DNA of 64,000 bases from Gadus chalcogrammus (GCF_026213295.1 NC_079417.1:2369713-2433712), one strand, 5' to 3'. Positions 1 through 12,433 are shown, counted from the first letter of the stretch. The notes: generated by a model not told the origin, from the letters alone. A program made the numbers and translations.

Positions 1-2760
1 CATGGACACTGCCAATACATCCCTTTCATAGCAGGTCTGGTAAATACGGGCCAGGCTAACTCCTGAAGCGAGTGGTCTACGCAAGCCTCCTGACAGCGGA
101 TCAAAGCGCGAGCGGTCGGTCTCATTGCAGAGACCACACGAGCAGCGGGTGGTGTGGTCAACCCCATCCGCACCGAGGGGAACGGATGGCTCTGCTTTGT
201 CCTCTGTACAAACGCGAGTTTGAGGCTCATCTTTCCCTCCTCACTGGCTCAACTGTGTAAGCCACTGGTTGTCTCCTCCAAATAACTTTGGAGGAGTCTT
301 CGGCCATGTGCACGCTGAATGTGAGAGGTTGTAGCGTGAAGGTCTTCTTCCTGGGCTGACTTTCCAACTTACCAACCTCACGACTCAGTCCGTGACGCAG
401 CGGCGGTGTGGCGGCAAGCCGGCGAGAGCATACATTATCGCCAACGGCAAATCTCTTCGAATTTAACGTGTAAACGTTTTACATCAAAAACATCCTCGGG
501 AAACACTCCAACAGACTTAATTCTGTACAATACCCGTCAACACTAGGCCGTTTCATGCCCGCTTTAAGTGTGCACTGTACTCAATTACTGCTTAAAATGA
601 ACTGATAGTAAATGTAGTTATTAATGTGACTACATTTGTGTTGAGATGCGGACTCTGAGGTGCATGGCTCCAAACACGAGGACGCTGGGTGTTGGTGTTG
701 GAAGACAGTTTATTGTACGGTTTGCAGCTAATGATACATGGCGCGAGTTAATGTGATTTCGTTTGGTGTTTCTTAACGCTACTGCATTGTCTGAACACGT
801 GGATGAGGAATCAGGGAAACATCTTGGTCAATTACTCCCACTCCGCCCAAAAGCCATCTGGCACCACAACACTCGAACCAGGTCTAATGTCTCGCCACTA
901 CCACAAGTGAGCCCTGACCTTTTCCGTCCCAGGCCACACATCTGTATGCACCGCAGCCCGACAGCGACAACGGGTCGATGCCCGCACAGCATTGGAGGAT
1001 CTGAGGAAACAGATAAGGGTTTACAACCTCGGGGAGGGCAGCTTATTGATCGGAGATGCAGCTCAGAGTCAATCAATGCTCGTACTACAAACCCAGCCAA
1101 ACCTCAATGGACGAGGGGACCGCTGCCCGGATTCAGGTTAATACGTCATACTGTACGTCGTTATTATGTTTCATCTTGTTTGACTCTGTTCCGTTTCTTC
1201 ATAAAATGGGTTAGATAAAAATCGATTTCTTTAATTTGATGTACTATTGTCCTCCTCTACAGCTTTTAGTTATCCAACGCGGTTCATCAATATACATGCA
1301 GTAGAAATGGGGACTTACCTTCCAAGTCATTGCTGGAGGTTCCTTCTTTATTTTCTCCAGACGAAGCAGCTGCAGACCACATGTTGGCCCTGGACCCGCT
1401 ACCAACCTCACAGACACTCTTTTCCACGTGTATTCCACGTGGTCCATTTTCTTGATGACCTCATTGTGAGGCCGACATGATTTTCTTAGAGTTGAGTTTT
1501 ACAAAACAAACTAAATCATTTTCAATTATTCAAACAAATCCAAGGAATAGAGAGGCCTCTAAAATCATCCAGATACAAGGTGGAGATTGCTTTGAAACAA
1601 ATCAGCACAAGCTTTGTTAAATAAGAGTACATATAAGAAAAGAGAGAGGAATACAGGAGGAGAGAGAGAGCGACAGAGAGATACAGAGAGAGAGAAAGGA
1701 AGAGTGGCCTGATAGTTTGCATGTTCAGCAGATCAGACCAATACATTGATTACAAGTTCAATGCTTTAATGGTTTTACAGAGTGACTTTCTATTATTAGT
1801 CTGAGAGTAGACCAACCACTGGATTGGATTGACTGGTCGATTATGAACAGGCTCTAAATTTACTGTAAGCAGAGATGGCATCTGTTTATCTGTACGACTC
1901 TGAGCGTAGTTCTTGATCCACACCAAAAACTTACGATAGTTAATCGTTGTAGATTTAACAAAAGTATTCATACTCTCCTCCTTCTAGTTACAGACTCGTA
2001 CAAGGACTCCGGGAGGAAGGGTGCTCTGAATGATGTGACTAGAGAGGGGGAGAGTCCAGAGAGCCTGACTGGCTGCCTCAGTTATGGGAGTGGTTCTCAA
2101 AGGGGCTGCATGGTATAACTGTTCAAACTTGTCCGATCCCCAAAGAAATGATTTGGGATTCAGCAAACACTGCAATCCAATGTTGAGACGGCTGAGAACC
2201 ATCAAACCGTGGAATCAATATTGGAGCAACTGGAATAGTATCCAACACAATCAGAGAATATGGGAATAGGATAACTGCAGGAATGAGATAGGTGAGTGTC
2301 TTCTACGTTTTTGCATTTTATTAGCCATGTGATTCATCTCGATCACATTCGGTTATTCTCAGGAGATTCTGTTGAAAGCCTTGACCCAAACGTTGACCAA
2401 TCAGCATCCCGGGGAGGGGGTCTCAGTTCATGAAATACAATTGGTATCACATAAAGTTTCACAATGGCTGCACCCAAGGAATATGTAACAATCAAAGGAG
2501 TTTTATCCGAGTAACAATGATAAAAGATTGATAGAAATCTGAAGGGAAGGCTTTTCTCAGATAATATGTTTGTTGATTAACCTCCAACCGGATTCTTCAA
2601 GTTGATGAGCGTCAGTCAGTAGTAAAACCAAGGCCGTATTTCATAATCAATGGCTGCCAAGCTATAGCCAAACTGATATCATTGTTAAACGTAACTGTGA
2701 TGATCAGGATGGTCACAGGAGGCTGGCATTATATCAATATTTTTTGTGAGTCCAAATTAT
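1..2760. other. Intergenic sequence without a convincing gene
   Basis: I see no supported gene here. Short ORFs on both strands have no recognisable domains. The best candidate is a pair of small minus-strand exon-like blocks between about 1322 and 1480, bordered by plausible splice signals (an AG before about 1372 and a GTAAGT just after about 1322). Their joined frame stays open for about 40 codons, but I do not recognise the product. An AG/GA-rich stretch lies at about 1625-1705. Confidence 0.5.
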
Positions 2761-3822
2761 AAATATTAATACAACCCTAAATTGAACTAACCCTGACCAT
2801 CATTTATAACTGTAAGCCTTAACCCAACCCCTTCCCTGACAACCAACAACTTACCCTGAATAAATTCACCTCTAACCTTACCCCAACATCTCAATCTCTA
2901 ATCTAATCCTAACACCTAACCCTAACTGTACCCTGACATTACCATAGATCTACAACCTAATCATAACACCTAAACCTTTCCTTTGCTCTAGTCTAACCCC
3001 CACACCAACAAGCTAACCTCCCCCTAAAACCCTCAAACCCAACCATAACATACCACCTAAAGCTCACTCTAACCCTATCACCCCTACCCCAACCCCTTAC
3101 AACCTAGCTGAACCTCATATCTAACTCTAGTCCTATCACCCTAGCTGTTCCTTAACGTCTTACTCTAACCCTATCACCCCTACCCCAACCCCTAACACCC
3201 TAGCTTTAGCATCGCGTCTCACTCTTACCCTATCACCCCTAACACCCTAGCTTTAGCATCGCGTCTCACTCTTACCCTATCACTCCTACCCCAACCCCTA
3301 ACACCCTAGCTTTAGCATCGCGTCTCACTCTTACCCTATCACCCCTAACACCCTAGCTTTAGCATCGCGTCTCACTCTTACCCTATCACTCTTACTCTAA
3401 CCCCTCACACCCTAGCTTTAGCATCGCGTCTCACTCTAACCCTATCACTCTTACCCAACCCCTCACACCGTAGCTGTACCGTAGCGTCTCACTCTTACCC
3501 TATCACTCTTACTCCAACCCCTAACACTGTAGCTGTACCGTAGCGTCTCACTCTTACCCTATCACTCTTACTCCAACCCCTAACACTGTAGCTGTACCGT
3601 AGCGTCTCACTCTTACCCTATCACTCTTACTCCAACCCCTAACACTGTAGCTGTACCGTAGCGTCTCACTCTTACCCTATCACCCCTACCCAACCCCTAA
3701 CACCGTAGCTTTAGCGTAGCGCCTCACTCTTACCCTATCACCCCTACCCCAACCCCTCACACCGTAGCTTTAGCGTAGCGTCTCACTCTTACCCTATCAC
3801 CCCTACCCCAACCCCTCACACC
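2760..3822. repeat. Telomere-like CTAACCC-rich tract grading into a 60-bp degenerate tandem repeat
   Basis: From about 2760 the plus strand is full of variants of CTAACCC, CCTAACAC and ACCCTATCACC, resembling degenerate interstitial telomeric sequence. From about 3190 these resolve into an approximately 60-bp tandem unit (TAGCTTTAGCATCGCGTCTC followed by a C-rich spacer). The unit drifts gradually and shares its TAGCTGTAGCGTAGCGT core with the 39-bp array that follows. Confidence 0.75.
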
Positions 3823-4484
3823 GTAGCTGTAGCGTAGCGTGGGACCCCTCCCTCTCACACCGTAGCTGTGGCGTAGCGTGGGACCCCTCCCTCTCACACC
3901 GTAGCTGTAGCGTAGCGTGGGACCCCTCCCTCTCACACCGTAGCTGTAGCGTAGCGTGGGACCCCTCCCTCTCACACCGTAGCTGTAGCGTAGCGTGGGA
4001 CCCCTCCCTCTCACACCGTAGCTGTAGCGTAGCGTGGGACCCCTCCCTCTCACACCGTAGCTGTAGCGTAGCGTGGGACCCCTCCCTCTCACACCGTAGC
4101 TGTAGCGTAGCGTGGGACCCCTCCCTCTCACACCGTAGCTGTAGCGTAGCGTGGGACCCCTCCCTCTCACACCGTAGCTGTAGCGTAGCGTGGGACCCCT
4201 CCCTCTCACACCGTAGCTGTAGCGTAGCGTGGGACCCCTCCCTCTCACACCGTAGCTGTAGCGTAGCGTGGGACCCCTCCCTCTCACACCGTAGCTGTAG
4301 CGTAGCGTGGGACCCCTCCCTCTCACACCGTAGCTGTAGCGTAGCGTGGGACCCCTCCCTCTCACACCGTAGCTGTAGCGTAGCGTGGGACCCCTCCCTC
4401 TCACACCGTAGCTGTAGCGTAGCGTGGGACCCCTCCCTCTCACACCGTAGCTGTAGCGTAGCGTGGGACCCCTCCCTCTCACAC
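3823..4484. repeat. 39-bp minisatellite, about 17 near-identical copies
   Basis: The unit starts GTAGCTGTAGCGTAGCGTGG and then continues with a C/T-rich half. Copies are almost identical across about 660 bp. Because 39 is divisible by three, an artefactual 271-aa minus-strand ORF with a 13-residue repeat runs through it. The core is shared with the older 60-bp repeats immediately upstream, which suggests recent local amplification. Confidence 0.95.
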
Positions 4485-4619
4485 GTGCATCTCTCTGGGG
4501 GGCGTTCAGCTCAGAAGGAGAACGATGTCTTCCTGCGGGTGAGCTCGAGGCGACACCTCTCCCCGGGGACATCTCATCTCATTACCCCCTCTCCTCATTT
4601 CCTCTTTCTCACGCTTTTT

Positions 4620-5760
4620 TCTCCCTCTAACTCGATCGCCCCTCCCTGCCCTCCCTCCCTAATGCCATCTGGACCCCTCCCCGGTCGGGTTAGATAACGT
4701 CTCCCTCTCTCCCTCCCTCCCTCCCCCTCCCTCTCTCTCTTCTGCGCTAAACATCCTCGCACGCCCACATCTCTCCGCTCAGTTACCAGATCTTACAGAG
4801 GATTATCTCGACCAAAGACTCAGGAGCTAAAACCAAATCACACTTTTTAAGACTTTTCAAGATCGATGTGATACTGTTTTCTAGTTGTTGCATATTCCGG
4901 ACCGTAGGACAGTTGACGTGTTTATGAAGATGTATATGCAAAATATAGATAATTATTATTATTGTGTGTGTGTGTGTTTGCATAGGTGTGTATGTGTGTG
5001 TGTGCGTGCGTGCGTGTGTGTGTTTATATATGATTATGTGTGTGAATGTTTGTTTGTGTGTTAGTCACCTTGGGATTGTGTGTTAGTCCAATGACTTCGA
5101 GATGCTTCAGAAGGGGGTTATATCTGTTTTTGTTTTCAGTACATAATTATACTTCCCCTCCAAACACAGAAGAGCTACGTGATGATGTCAGGGCTTCATC
5201 TGTGGCCCCAGATGTATTTCTGCCGTCTCACTCTCTCCCCCTCACCACTCTCTCTCTCTCCCTCTCCATAAATGTCTCTCACTCTCTTCTTGTCTCAATC
5301 CGTCACCCCCCCGACCGACTTTAAGATATGTTTAGCCAGCCAGTCATGAGGTAGATACAGTCACTATGAAGGAATCCTGACGACCTCTACATGGGAGAGA
5401 GCTCACCTCCCCTGAGATGAACCAGAGCAATGTGCAATAGATAGACACTCTCCTTCCTACCCTGTGCCACACATTTGCAACCCAATTAGAATCGTGCATT
5501 TTATCTCACACTTACTGCTCCTACCGCTTTGATTTGTTTGAGCGTTTGTTTTCTACCCGATTTCGACCTTTGACATATCTCTTTGTCATGTCGATCATAC
5601 TCAGCTGCAAAGTGAGTTTGCCTTGCGGTAAAAATAAAATACGAACTGAACTGTCTGCCTCTCTCCCTGCCTCCTCCCCCCTCTCTCCCTTCCTCCCGTC
5701 TGTCTCCCCCCCTCCCACTCTCTACCAGTAACTCAGGTTTATTAGTAACCTTTGATAGAG
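4620..5760. other. C/T-rich and GT-rich low-complexity intergenic sequence
   Basis: CTCC-rich tracts (about 4660-4740 and 5640-5730) and a GT-rich stretch (about 4964-5070). No gene signal was found between them. Confidence 0.6.
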
Positions 5761-5811
5761 GGACAAGGTGACTGCTATTCAGGACGACATGAGACAGAAG
5801 CATCATGCTGA

Positions 5812-6080
5812 CCCACGCACACACACTATGAGAAACACACCCACACACACGCACTCAAACACGCACACACACTCAGAGACACACACACACCCACACACAC
5901 ACACTCAGACAGATAGACACACACACACACACACACGCACACACACACACACACACAACACACTAACACACAACCACACCCACACCGCCATACACACTCT
6001 CACACACATTGTCGTCTTCAGTGATGGCGTCGTCCACTGTAGGGCTCCATGGATCAAATGAGTGTGTTCATGAAGGTGTG

Positions 6081-6134
<54 letters not shown>
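5812..6134. repeat. CA-rich then GT-rich microsatellite block
   Basis: Interrupted (CA)n occupies about 5812-6005. A clean (GT)n of about 28 units occupies about 6078-6133. Two opposite-polarity dinucleotide arrays separated by about 70 bp could form a long hairpin. Confidence 0.85.
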
Positions 6135-6135
<1 letters not shown>

Positions 6136-6285
6136 GCCTATGTCTGGTGATGTTGTGTAAGTTGGTGTGGAGGTGGAGGAGACATTGTTGGGTTGGTGGG
6201 GTCTGGTTATGGACGGAGGTGTTGATAGGTGTGTGTGGTTGGTTGGAGGTGGTGTTTGGTGTGTATGGTGTGGTTGGCTGTGTGT

Positions 6286-6985
6286 GGTGGTGTTGTGTAG
6301 AGGGGGTGGTGTTGTGTAGAGGTGCTGGTGTTGTGTAGAGGTGCTGGTGTTGTGTAGAGGGGGTGGTGTTGTGTAGAGGGGGTGGTGTTGTGTAGAGGTG
6401 CTGGTGTTGTGCAGAGGCGGTGGTGTTGTGTAGAGGTGCTGGTGTTGTGTAGAGGTGGTGGTGTTGTGTAGAGGTGGTGGTGTTGTGTAGAGGTGGTGGT
6501 GTTGTGTAGAGGTGGTGGTGTTGTGTAGAGGTGCTGGTGTTGTGTAGAGGTGGTGGTGTTGTGTAGAGGTGCTGGTGTTGTGTAGAGGTGCTGGTGTTGT
6601 GTAGAGGGGGTGGTGTTGTGTAGAGGGGGTGGTGTTGTGTAGAGGTGCTGGTGTTGTGTAGAGGGGGTGGTGTTGTGTAGAAGGGGTGGTGTTGTGTAGA
6701 GGTGCTGGTGTTGTGTAGAGGGGGTGGTGTTGTGTAGAGGGGGTGGTGTTGTGTAGAGGTGCTGGTGTTGTGTAGAGGGGGTGGTGTTGTGTAGAGGTGG
6801 TGGTGTTGTGTAGAGGTGGTGGTGTTGTGTAGAGGGGGTGGTGTTGTGTAGAGGTGCTGGTGTTGTGTAGAGGTGGTGGTGTTGTGTAGAGGGGGTGGTG
6901 TTGTGTAGAGGGGGTGGTGTTGTGTAGAGGTGGTGGTGTTGTGTAGAGGTGCTGGTGTTGTGTAGAGGGGGTGGTGTTGGGTGGT
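6286..6985. repeat. 18-bp minisatellite, about 38 copies
   Basis: The unit GGTGGTGTTGTGTAGAGG has two common variants, GGTGCTGG and GGGGGTGG starts, mixed in an irregular order across about 700 bp. The period is a multiple of three, so a spurious 363-aa minus-strand ORF (His/Thr/Pro-rich) spans it. Confidence 0.95.
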
Positions 6986-6999
6986 GTTAACACCACAGG

Positions 7000-8760
7000 C
7001 GGTGTGAGGACCGAGGTGTCTCAGGGCTCTGCTGGACTGCAGCCGGTGTGTCGCTGAACAAATGTTTTCCTCTGTTCCTCAGATCAGTCCTCAGAGAGCA
7101 GCGCAGGTCGACGGCCGCCCGATGCTAACAGCATTACCCTGGGCTGCGATTGGCCGACACCAGCGGAGGCTCCGATTGATCCAGCAGCTCTCTGCCACGC
7201 TGGATCAGCTCTCCTTCATTGGTCGAGGAAATATTGATATTGGCCGATATCTGCTGTTGGAAACCAGCTTTATATTTTTTATAACCGCGGGTTATTTTTA
7301 GTGCTTGCGTGCAGTTTTTTTGGGGGGTAGAGAATTGATACTTAATGACGTTTCCAGATTTTTTTTTTGTTTGAGTCAGCACCAGAATTTCCAACAGGTC
7401 CTAATTTCCTCCCTTCCATCTGGAGATGAGAGTCGGAGGCAAACGGATCAATACACCGTTTGACTCTGCTATTAGGCCTACGAGTTGTCACAATGTAAAC
7501 TACAGATAGCTGCATACATGCTTATACTTTGCGAATAATAAATAACACCAATTAAATAACCGTGTAAGCTTCATAATAAATCATGAAACATTAAAAATGG
7601 CTTTGATAAATTGATCCGTCAAGCCTGTCCACTATTACGTTTCATTTTCACACAGACATATTGAAGCGCACGATCAAAATAAATTAGTGGGGAATAAAGC
7701 CAGAGACTCTCGTTACAATGTGAGGACAGCGACCTCTGGTGGTGAACACCCTGCAGTGCCTTCCCTTCTGGGACGTCAATTAAGAACGGAGCCCACCTGA
7801 TCTAATTTAGAGGTTATCGATTTACAAAGCACCTTAAAAGCAAAACAAAGTGTGGACTAAAGTGCTGTACAAGCAAAAATCTAACAAATTAACTGCCTGC
7901 CATTGTTGTGGAGTAACCAATAATACAAAAAAGAAAATGTAAAAGAACGAATAACCTATGGAAACAAACCGAAAAAGTAACAATAAACAAAAGTCAGGTA
8001 TAAAATAATTCAAACAAAAAAAACGAAAATATGGCAATCTCCGGTCCGGTACCATTTGATCACAGAATTATGTATCCAACTGTATAAGTCAGTCAGACAG
8101 AGAAACCGCATTAGATTCACGTTAAAGCAAAAAAAACTCCTCCTACACCGACAGATGGAGACCAATGCAGAGGAAGGACTTGGATCAATACGGTTTACCT
8201 ACCCAGTAGGGAAAGCACCCAACAGCCGCTTGGAGGTCCCCTGGTCTCCTCCTCAAGCCGCTTAGATGTCCACTGGTTTCCTCCACAAGCCGCTTAGAAG
8301 TCCACTGTCCACTACAAGCCTCATAGAAGTCCACTGGTTCCAACCTCAAGCCTCCTGCCTGAGCGCCTCCGTCCACACACGATGGACGAGCCGACTCTAC
8401 GATAGTCCTGTCTGCGTGTGGTCGCCATGGTTTCTTGGTACTTGGCAAACCTAAGAGAGCCCCACAACTTTAAAACTATTTCAGAAAATGCATTTATCAC
8501 GATGACAATATTTTTTCAAGGCCTGACGGCTGAACTTCAGCTGGCAATTTGTTGCTTTATCTAAAAATATATATTTCGAAATATCATTTTCTGTATTCCA
8601 GCGATCTGTTGGATTCTTAGCGGAATGACACACCATCACCCCCAAGTTTGGCTTCAAATCCTCCATCATTGCATCGGAAGGTCGCGGCAGGTTATGATGA
8701 ACATATAATCTTACATTCGGGGGGCACAGATCCCCCGGAGTCCAACTGGGGTACAACACT
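7000..8760. other. Intergenic sequence, no gene recognised
   Basis: Unique-looking sequence without exon-like ORFs. A small degenerate tandem repeat of about 40 bp (CAAGCCGCTTAGA...GTCCACTGG) lies at about 8225-8350. Confidence 0.45.
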
Positions 8761-8767
8761 GCCAAGA

Positions 8768-9090
8768 CTTATTACACGGGTCTTTTCAACGTTCCGTTCA
8801 CTTGCATGGGCACTTCACAACTTCCGGCGTTCAATTATTTTTGGATAATTCATTGGCAACGGATGAATAATGACCGCTGTCAACAAAAGGACTTTTTGCC
8901 TTTGGCATCACTCCGCACGTAGTCCGGTAACTTGTCAATGTAATAAGCGGGATATGTTTCAACCCAAGCGCTGTCGGGTGCTAAGCGACGACGTCAACGT
9001 CTTGGGCGGACTATTTCTCTGCTGATCAACATTATGAATGCTGGTTACAAGTACATTGTAAATAAATTGTTTCGTTTTGGGAAGTAGAAA
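8768..9090 (+). mobile_element. Truncated MITE, copy A of a dispersed repeat
   Basis: About 320 bp, starting CTTATTACACGGGTCTTTTC, are nearly identical to a second copy at 16604-16962. Shared blocks include the CACTCCGCACGTAGTCCGG and CTGTCGGGTGCTAAGCGACG segments. This copy lacks the terminal repeats seen on the second copy, so it looks truncated or was inserted as a partial element. Confidence 0.75.
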
Positions 9091-10200
9091 AATAAGCCCT
9101 TTCATGTCGAAGCAAAAAAAAATCTATAGGCAGTAACCGCACTCATGAACATGCACTGATGTGCAAGGGCTACACTGCGCTGCTAGCCGCAGGGTGAAAA
9201 GCCTGCTTGGTGATTCCCTCCAGTAAAAGCGGATCGGGAATCGCGAATTCAAATCGCCGGCAGAGCGGGCTGGGGGTACCCAGTCTAATACCGTAGCCTA
9301 TCTCAACTATAACCGCATTTCATATTAATCGCATCGTTTACTGGGTTACCAACGTTATCTATGCTGATTTAGGGTGCGGGATGTATAACGTTGAGTTCAT
9401 AAGGGATAGCTTTCTCTTCTGAGTTAACAATAATTTTGGGCAGGGGTTTTTGAGCACAGTAGGTCTATATCATACTAAACTTTGGTAAAGCAGTCGCCAA
9501 TCGTCTTCTCTGTGCCAAATAACCCGCTGCTTCGGGTTTTCCTTTGATAGGCGCGTTAAGAGGAGGAGAGGGCGAATCAGCTGTTTATAAGTGTACCCGC
9601 GCACCGACCTCACATTGGGTAGGCCTATGGGAAACACTGGCCATGATCTCTGGCGATAGCTACCTACAGCTCTGTATAGCTAATCTTATTTTAATACTTT
9701 TTTAATGAAGTACAGTTTAAAACTTTGTAATTTGCGGTGTATTCAAATAATGTATACCCAATTTGTTTAGTTTATATATTTATCAAGTAACGTGCCAGGA
9801 AACAACCTCTATAGTGGTACAAGTGGTTGTGACGCTTGGACAATAATCAAGAGGTTAAATTCTCTCCACAATCAGAGAATTTTTTTGCTCTTTTAGGCAA
9901 AAGTGGCTGCGACGGACGGCTGGCCGCTACTGCGGCTGGCTGCTGGCTCTGGTAGGCTGACCATAGTCACCATGGCTGCTACCAAAGCAGCTGTAAATGG
10001 CTGCTTTCACAACCAAAAGCCTATGTTATCAGTTACCATCTCATTGAACAGAATAAATATACGGGCTTTAGTATAATAAAAACGTACATGCATCCAGCAA
10101 ACCAGGCAGGCTTCGCAGCCCGTCATTACGTCGTATACTTCTACAAAATCATACCTATGAAAGAGGCCGATTGCGTCAATAAGTTTGATCAAAAGAGCAA
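9090..10200. other. Intergenic sequence, no gene recognised
   Basis: AT-rich unique sequence with no convincing ORF or splice pattern. Around 9170-9275 there is a weakly tRNA-like stretch (possible B box GAATTCAAATCGC), which I do not call. Confidence 0.4.
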
Positions 10201-10207
10201 AAATAAA

Positions 10208-10284
10208 AATGGCAGAGGAGAGAATTGAACTGCCACCATACAGATTACAGAGCTAGGGTCACTTCCGCTTGTGCCACGATGGCA
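10208..10284 (-). pseudogene. tRNA-like relic (tRNA pseudogene or SINE head)
   Basis: On the minus strand a roughly 75-nt stretch has an A-box-like GTGGCACAAGCGG and a B-box-like CAGTTCAATTCTC at tRNA spacing. The acceptor-stem ends do not pair, so this is not a functional tRNA. A decayed tRNA copy or the head of a tRNA-derived SINE is most likely. Confidence 0.35.
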
Positions 10285-10440
10285 TTTGAATTTTCACTTT
10301 TTACAGTTGTTTCAAATATTATAAATTATATTATAAACTACTCATTAACTAAGAACTTTGTACATAATGTATTTTATTAGTCTTAATGACATTTAACAAA
10401 CCAAATAGGCTGTATAATCTATAAAATTAGCAAATTACAA

Positions 10441-10773
10441 CTAATAGATTTTATTGATACTAATAAAGCAACAATCACTGTATTTCAATAGAAAAAATAT
10501 TAAAATGATAAATGAATCCCTCCTGCTTGGATTAGGGGGGCTAGCATTGGTGGGTGTTCGTGATATCGGGCCGGTGATAGTGCACTCTGGTTGGCGAGAG
10601 AGAGCTAGCTTAGCGAGTTCTAGGTTCTGTGTGGCCACCCGTTGTAGTGCCTCTGCGGTAGCCTGGGCTTGACGCTCCCGACGCTCTTTGTCACCACGGG
10701 CTTCTTGTTGCAGGTGTTCTTCTCTGGCGAGAGCGTCCTGGCGCTGGTGCTCCTCTCTGGCGAGAGCGGATGT
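10441..10773 (-). pseudogene. Coiled-coil ORF fragment, possibly a transposon accessory-protein 3' end
   Basis: The minus-strand frame is open from about 10773 to a stop at 10441. It begins with a Glu/Arg/Gln-rich heptad-like segment (ALAREEHQRQDALAREEHLQ) and continues through ATQNLELAKLALSR into a Thr/Pro-rich tail. Such Arg/Glu-rich helices are common at the C-terminus of MADF/Myb-SANT accessory proteins of Harbinger-type transposons, but I cannot find the rest of such a gene. No start codon or clear acceptor was found. I treat it as a fragment; it could also be an isolated 3' exon of an unrecognised gene. Confidence 0.3.
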
Positions 10774-11260
10774 TATTCACATCAATAAGTGAGTCTAAAT
10801 GTGTCATTACATTGTAAATAAGTAGGACTGGGTCATTTCGAGACGTCTACTGGTTGAGGCTTGCATTTTATGAACCCAGGAGCCAAAGAAAGATAATCAC
10901 CGACACATTCAATGTTTTACATTTATTGCAATGAAAATAAAACACAGATAGTCATATAGTATCTCTTGATTTTGGCAGATGAAATGGATCCCCATTCATT
11001 CGTTATTTTGTTTATATGTGCAAAGGACATATTGATAAAGAGTTGCATGTGTTCAAAGCTAGATATTAACACCCCAAAGATTGGCCCACAAAGAAATAAC
11101 TGACATAAATCTCCTATCCCAGAGAAGGCAAATTTTCAACATCATCGACGTTTGAATAAAGACACCCATTGTACAAAAAAATAATGAATAATTGAATTTG
11201 AAGCTTTTCTTTTCTCAAGACAAATTGGCAGTGAGAGACCCAGAGGGGCCTGGTGTGAAG

Positions 11261-12433
11261 CTACAGGGGGTGAATGCAGATGTAGGCACTTTCGTGTTTG
11301 ACAAAGTAGTAGCACTCAGGCTTGAAGTTGTTGTTCTCCACCACATCCTTCCGAGGGTGGACGGCGTGCACCAGACAGTCCGGAACGTTCCCGCTCAGAG
11401 TGGCGGCCACGTCCACCATGTTTTTCTTCATCCTCTGGCCCTCGATGGCCTTCCGGATGTGGGTCTGGTCGAGGATCACCGGCTCCACGCAGAAGGACAC
11501 CTCCACCATGAACTTGTTCTTGGTCGACGCCTCGAAATAGTTCTCCCCTCCGGCCCAGCCGCTGAACTTCTTGCCCACTATCCAGTCGTACAGGAACCAC
11601 TCCTCGGCCCGCAGCACGCGGACGGACCAGCTCACCCAGTCGTACTTCTTCACCAGGGACGCCAGGATGGGCTTGATGAAGTCCCCGCTCAGGCTGCCCG
11701 TCTTGTCCCGGAGCTCGTCCTCCGTGTCGGCTTTGGCCTGCTCGGCAAAGTTCTGGGTGCAGTCGTCCACGGCCGCCTTCATCAGGATCTTTACCCTCTC
11801 CATGCGGTCCTGCCACTTCTTCAGCATCTCCTGGTCGATCTCGCCCTCCTTCAGGGCGGCGTAGCCCATGACGGCAAAGATCCCCACGACAAAGAGCTTC
11901 TTGAGGCTCGCGCAGAATCCCTCCACCGCCCGCCGGCCTCTGGCCTCGACGTAGAGCACTTTATCCAGCATGCTGTCCTTGCCTATGACGGCGTTGTAGA
12001 GGGCGTCCAGGTTGAGGTCCCTGTCGGTGTTCTCGTAGTGGCTGAGGAACTTCTCCTTCTTCTTGGCTTTGAACTTGGGCTTGGCGTTGATGAACTCCTG
12101 GAACTTCTCGTACTGGCTGAGCATCTGGGCCTCGCGATCGAAGTTCTGCTTGTTCATGGATGATCTCACGCCCTCGCGGGCGATCTGCTCCTGCTCGGCC
12201 TGCAGCCCCTCCAGCTTCAGGTTGACCTGCTCAAACTGCTCTGTCAGGTAGCGGGCCTCCTTGCCCTCGGGGTTGCTGAGGATCTCGGCGGAGGTCATGA
12301 ACACGGCCTCCAGGATGGGGTGGAGCTGGCCCACGGTGGAGGCCAGGACCTCACAACCCTTGCCCATGAACTCCACCGCTCGCTCCACCTTGTCCTTGTT
12401 CTTAAACAGCCAATCCACCCCAGAGGTGGTCAT
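11261..12433 (-). CDS. Rapunzel-like protein (fish-specific rpz family)
   Basis: A single uninterrupted coding exon of 390 aa on the minus strand. A splice acceptor (CCCCCTGTAG) ends at about 12514, so a 5' non-coding exon lies further upstream. The first ATG after it is at 12433 and gives MTTSGVDWLFKNKDKVERAV; the frame stays open to the acceptor only through non-ATG codons. The protein is mostly helical. Residues 60-115 are Glu/Gln-rich, and one hydrophobic stretch (about 180-194, LFVVGIFAVMGYAAL) could be membrane-associated. The blocks around QYEKFQEFINAKPKF and YDWVSWSVR match my memory of the teleost rapunzel family, whose founding member causes skeletal overgrowth when mutated in zebrafish; its biochemical role is unknown. 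A polyadenylation signal (AATAAA, minus strand) lies near 10922-10927. Family assignment is from recall and not certain. The gene itself is intact. Confidence 0.75.
   Translation of the reverse strand: MTTSGVDWLFKNKDKVERAVEFMGKGCEVLASTVGQLHPILEAVFMTSAEILSNPEGKEARYLTEQFEQVNLKLEGLQAEQEQIAREGVRSSMNKQNFDREAQMLSQYEKFQEFINAKPKFKAKKKEKFLSHYENTDRDLNLDALYNAVIGKDSMLDKVLYVEARGRRAVEGFCASLKKLFVVGIFAVMGYAALKEGEIDQEMLKKWQDRMERVKILMKAAVDDCTQNFAEQAKADTEDELRDKTGSLSGDFIKPILASLVKKYDWVSWSVRVLRAEEWFLYDWIVGKKFSGWAGGENYFEASTKNKFMVEVSFCVEPVILDQTHIRKAIEGQRMKKNMVDVAATLSGNVPDCLVHAVHPRKDVVENNNFKPECYYFVKHESAYICIHPL

Noticed and set aside
763..1218. 151-aa plus-strand ORF
   Set aside because: No recognisable domain, no splice support, and an antisense ORF of similar quality; I cannot support it as a gene.
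3757..4572. 271-aa minus-strand ORF with a 13-residue repeat
   Set aside because: It is the translation of the 39-bp minisatellite; the period is a multiple of three, so open frames arise automatically.
5905..6996. 363-aa minus-strand His/Thr/Pro repeat ORF
   Set aside because: It is the translation of the 18-bp array plus CA repeat, with no start context or exon structure.
11192..12163. 323-aa plus-strand ORF
   Set aside because: Antisense shadow of the GC-rich rapunzel-like exon, with Leu/Val/His-rich composition typical of such shadows.
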